The notes under the pieces: model-generated
Databases searched by the model: none
What the model was told of the DNA's origin: nothing
Seen by the model: the letters and a program-made list of their open reading frames with translations, nothing else
Program-made: the position numbers and the translations under genes
Shown here: piece by piece, positions 6,767 to 8,825 of the stretch
Position numbering within the stretch: position 1 is the stretch's first letter
How the letters are laid out: the number at the start of each line of letters is the position of its first letter
Assembly (NCBI GenBank): GCA_021845945.1
Contig: JAJZRD010000157.1
Span: 1 to 8,825 of the forward strand
Source of the DNA: Chloroflexota bacterium
Lineage (GTDB): Bacteria; Chloroflexota; UBA6077
Length of the DNA stretch: 8,825 bases
Direction: 5' to 3'

Positions 6767-7120
6767 GTGAGACATCGTGTTGGTGGCCGAAAGCTGGGGA
6801 GGCCGACGGATCACCGGCTGGCCCTGTATAGAAACCTGATGACCGATCTTCTGCGCTACGAGAAGATCCGGACCACCGAGGCCAAGGCCAAGGAGGTTCG
6901 GCGGCTGGCCGAGGAGATCATCACCAAGGCCAAGGGCGGCGAGCTGCACGCTCGAAGGCAGGCTTTGGCGGAGCTGTACGACCCCCAGGTGGTGGACAAG
7001 CTGTTCGCCACCCTGGCGCCCCGGTTCCAGGAGAGGCCCGGTGGCTACACCAGGATAATCAAGATCGGCCCGCGCAAGGGTGATGCTGCCCTCATCGTGC
7101 AGTTGGAGCTGGTGATCTAG
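6767..7120 (+). CDS. rplQ: 50S ribosomal protein L17
   Basis: L17 lies near the peptide exit of the large subunit. The 117-residue protein carries the conserved start MRHRVGGRKLGRPTDHR, then LYRNLMTDLLRYEKIRTTEAKAKE, and the C-terminal GGYTRIIKIGPRKGDAA followed by QLELV. Length and motifs are typical of the short bacterial form. GTG 6767 follows ACGGAGG at 6751-6757. As the last gene of the alpha operon it ends four bases before truA, so transcription very likely continues. Confidence 0.97.
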   Translation: MRHRVGGRKLGRPTDHRLALYRNLMTDLLRYEKIRTTEAKAKEVRRLAEEIITKAKGGELHARRQALAELYDPQVVDKLFATLAPRFQERPGGYTRIIKIGPRKGDAALIVQLELVI

Positions 7121-7124
7121 GGCG

Positions 7125-7877
7125 TTGCGAAGCATCAAGATGGTAGTCGAGTACGACGGTACCGACTACCATGGGTTCGCGATCCAGGCGCGATTGCGAA
7201 CGGTCCAGGGGGAGCTGGAGGGCGCCGTCGCCAGGGTGACCGGGGTGAAGACCCGGGTTGTGGGCTCGGGCAGAACCGATGCCGGTGCCCACGCGCTGGC
7301 GCAGGTGGTCTCATTCAAGACCGAGTCGAGGCTCCCTCCCCTCGATCTAAGGAGGGCCCTCAACGCCAACCTTCCACCGGATCTGGTGGTCAAGGGTGTC
7401 GAGGAGGTGGAGGAGGGGTTTCACGCTCGACGAAGCGCCCGGTGCCGGCACTACCGCTACTCACTGTGGAACGCGGAGCTACCCTCGGTGTTTTCGAGGC
7501 GGTACCGCTTCCACGTGCCGGAGCCACTGGACTTGGAGGCGATGAACCGGGCTGCTGGGGTTCTGGTGGGGACGCGGGATTTCGCCTGCTTCACCTACGG
7601 GGTGGCCCGCTTCCTGGCAGCCGGCCGGTGCCGCACGACGGTGCGGACCCTCTTCTCGGCCCAATGGCACGGGGTGCCGCCGGAAGTCGAGTTCGACGTG
7701 GTGGGCACGGCGTTCTTGCCGCACATGATCAGGAACATGGTTGGCTCGATGCTCAGGGTCGGGCAGAGGAAGTTGACGCCCGAGGAGTATCGAGAGCTCG
7801 TGGAGCGCTCGGACCTGCAGCTTTCCACGGCGAAGGTTCCGGCCCACGGACTAATGCTTTTAGCTGTGGAGTACTGA
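7125..7877 (+). CDS. truA: tRNA pseudouridine synthase A
   Basis: TruA converts uridines 38-40 of the anticodon stem of many tRNAs to pseudouridine. The 250-residue protein has the N-terminal [11 protein letters not shown] (8-18) and the catalytic motif [11 protein letters not shown] (47-57), whose Asp52 is the nucleophile. It also has [23 protein letters not shown], and the C-terminal [15 protein letters not shown] chose the TTG at 7125 because it gives Met-Arg-Ser-Ile-Lys, which fits the family N-terminus. An in-frame ATG at 7140 would lose those residues. No good ribosome binding site precedes the TTG, and it lies only four bases after rplQ, so it probably depends on translational coupling. 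The YHGF motif has Phe where many homologues have Trp. Confidence 0.94.
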   Translation: MRSIKMVVEYDGTDYHGFAIQARLRTVQGELEGAVARVTGVKTRVVGSGRTDAGAHALAQVVSFKTESRLPPLDLRRALNANLPPDLVVKGVEEVEEGFHARRSARCRHYRYSLWNAELPSVFSRRYRFHVPEPLDLEAMNRAAGVLVGTRDFACFTYGVARFLAAGRCRTTVRTLFSAQWHGVPPEVEFDVVGTAFLPHMIRNMVGSMLRVGQRKLTPEEYRELVERSDLQLSTAKVPAHGLMLLAVEY

Positions 7878-7887
7878 AGGAGGGCGG

Positions 7888-8313
7888 GTGAAGACCTACA
7901 GTCCGAAGGCCTCCGAGATCGTCCGGCGCTGGCACGTTATCGATGCGTCCGGCCAGACGCTCGGTCGGCTCGCAACGCAGATAGCACAGTTGCTGAAAGG
8001 CAAGCACAAGCCCATGTATGCTCCCCACATGGACGTTGGGGATTTCGTGGTGGTGGTCAACGCGGAGAAGGTGCGGGTGACCGGGGATAAGCTGGAGCAG
8101 AAGCAGTACTACCGGCATTCCGGGTACCCCGGGGGTATCCGCTCGGTGAGCCTGGGGACGCAGTTGCAGACGCACCCCACCAGGGTGATCGAGCATGCGG
8201 TGAGGGGCATGCTTCCCCACAATGCGCTGGGGCGCGCCATGTACCGGAAGCTGAAGGTGTACGCCGGCCCCACGCATCCTCACGGCGCTCAGTTGGCCCA
8301 TCAGGAGAAGTGA
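7888..8313 (+). CDS. rplM: 50S ribosomal protein L13
   Basis: L13 is one of the early assembly proteins of the large subunit. The 141-residue protein has [16 protein letters not shown] (15-30), then [21 protein letters not shown], with [10 protein letters not shown] at 74-83. The C-terminal block is [13 protein letters not shown] followed by LKVYAG. All are standard. GTG 7888 follows AAGGAGG at 7877-7883, whose first base is the last base of the truA stop, so the two genes are tightly packed. It is normally paired with rpsI, as here, but a 117-base repeat-containing gap separates them. Confidence 0.98.
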   Translation: MKTYSPKASEIVRRWHVIDASGQTLGRLATQIAQLLKGKHKPMYAPHMDVGDFVVVVNAEKVRVTGDKLEQKQYYRHSGYPGGIRSVSLGTQLQTHPTRVIEHAVRGMLPHNALGRAMYRKLKVYAGPTHPHGAQLAHQEK

Positions 8314-8317
8314 GCGT

Positions 8318-8416
8318 TCAGCTATCAGCAATCGGCAGTCAGCCTGGACCAGTCATCAAGGCGAGAAACGGCGGTCGTTGCTAGCTGATGGCTGACAGCT
8401 GACGGCTGACAGCTTC
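8318..8416 (+). repeat. Inverted heptad-repeat element B, between rplM and rpsI
   Basis: The left arm has four contiguous units: TCAGCTA, TCAGCAA, TCGGCAG, TCAGCCT (8318-8345). The right arm has five units in the opposite orientation: TAGCTGA, TGGCTGA, CAGCTGA, CGGCTGA, CAGCTTC (8382-8416). In one register 8318-8343 pairs with 8384-8409, 22 of 26 positions matched counting G-U, around a 40-base loop. Only the two-base spacers and one other position fail. The core (8346-8381) shows no gene and does not resemble the core of element A. The element starts four bases after the rplM stop and ends one base before the AAAGGAG of rpsI. It shares the exact 12-mer TCGGCAGTCAGC with element A. Confidence 0.85.
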
Positions 8417-8430
8417 TAAAGGAGTTGGTT

Positions 8431-8825
8431 GTGGCAAACGTGGATCAGATTGCAGCGGTGGGAAGGCGCAAGACCGCCGTGGCTCGGGCCGTACTGGGGC
8501 CAGGCACCGGTGCGATTACCATCAACGGTCTTGACCTGAAGGATCGGTTTGCGAGGGCTGCGTGGCAGGACATGGTTATGCTGCCGCTGAGGCTGACGAA
8601 CAGCCTCGGCAACTACAGTGCGACGGTGCGAGTCCACGGTGGCGGCGTCGTTGGCCAGGCGGGGGCTATCCGCCACGCCATCGCTCGGGCGCTGTCCAAG
8701 GCCGACGAGGGGCTGAAGCCTGCCCTGCGGAAGGCCGGTCTGCTCACCCGCGACCCGAGGGTGAAGGAGCGGAAGAAGTACGGTCTCAAGCGGGCCCGTA
8801 AGGCGCCTCAGTACACCAAGCGGTA
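8431..8825 (+). CDS. rpsI: 30S ribosomal protein S9 (cut within its stop codon)
   Basis: S9 lies in the small-subunit head, and its basic C-terminal tail reaches the P-site tRNA. All 131 sense codons appear to be present; the window ends on TA, the first two bases of a likely TAA or TAG. The protein has AVGRRKTAVARA (9-20), then VHGGGVVGQAGAIRHAIARAL (68-88). It then has LLTRDPRVKERKKYG (104-118) and the tail ARKAPQYTKR (122-131), ending in the invariant Lys-Arg. GTG 8431 follows AAAGGAG at 8418-8424. Length matches the family. It follows rplM as usual, but after repeat element B. Confidence 0.97.
   Translation, partial: MANVDQIAAVGRRKTAVARAVLGPGTGAITINGLDLKDRFARAAWQDMVMLPLRLTNSLGNYSATVRVHGGGVVGQAGAIRHAIARALSKADEGLKPALRKAGLLTRDPRVKERKKYGLKRARKAPQYTKR

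Noticed and set aside
7442..7891. A 149-codon + strand frame overlapping truA and the rplM start
   Set aside because: It lies wholly in another frame of truA, whose catalytic and C-terminal motifs are intact. The product is compositionally odd and unrecognisable.
8318..8416. The heptad arrays as assembly or sequencing artefact
   Set aside because: Units differ from each other, two copies with different cores occur, and the surrounding genes are intact, none of which an artefact would produce.

Overview
The window is an uninterrupted run of translation and transcription genes, all on the + strand. It is the downstream part of the spc operon (rplR, rpsE, rpmD, rplO, secY, adk, infA, rpmJ), then the alpha operon (rpsM, rpsK, rpsD, rpoA, rplQ), then truA, rplM and rpsI. 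Sixteen genes are recognised. Fifteen are complete and rpsI is cut inside its stop codon by the window edge. The last codons of what is probably rplF lie at the left edge. The DNA is GC-rich by eye. Eleven of the 16 starts are GTG or TTG, most behind clear GGAGG-type ribosome binding sites. The gene order, with rplQ followed directly by truA-rplM-rpsI and no ECF transporter genes between, would fit Chloroflexota or a related lineage. That assignment is tentative because no 16S rRNA or phylogeny is available here.

Layout: positions 1-3505 hold the tightly packed spc genes, with ATGA overlaps at rpmD/rplO and rplO/secY and an 8-base overlap at rpsE/rpmD. The protein-export channel gene secY and adenylate kinase follow. 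The map gene that often sits between adk and infA is absent. Positions 3523-3887 carry infA and the 37-codon rpmJ. Positions 3952-7120 carry the alpha operon, including an RNA polymerase alpha subunit with an acidic tail of about 50 residues. Positions 7125-8825 carry truA, rplM and rpsI. No convincing promoter or intrinsic terminator is visible anywhere, so the whole stretch could be read as one long transcript.

The products work together: ribosomal proteins of both subunits, initiation factor IF-1, the SecY channel that docks with the ribosome, the polymerase alpha subunit, a nucleotide kinase and a tRNA pseudouridine synthase. This is a growth-rate gene cluster.

The genes are ordinary; the unexplained structure is between them. 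The two largest gaps (rpsK-rpsD and rplM-rpsI) are each almost filled by an element made of tandem 7-base units. The units are TCAGCNN on the left and the reverse complement NNGCTGA on the right, flanking an unrelated core. The arms can fold on each other into a long imperfect stem. Both elements begin 4-5 bases after a stop codon and end 1-2 bases before the next ribosome binding site, as if inserted into a compact operon. Other gaps carry strong hairpins without T-runs: between rpsM and rpsK, over the rpsD stop codon, and ahead of rpoA.
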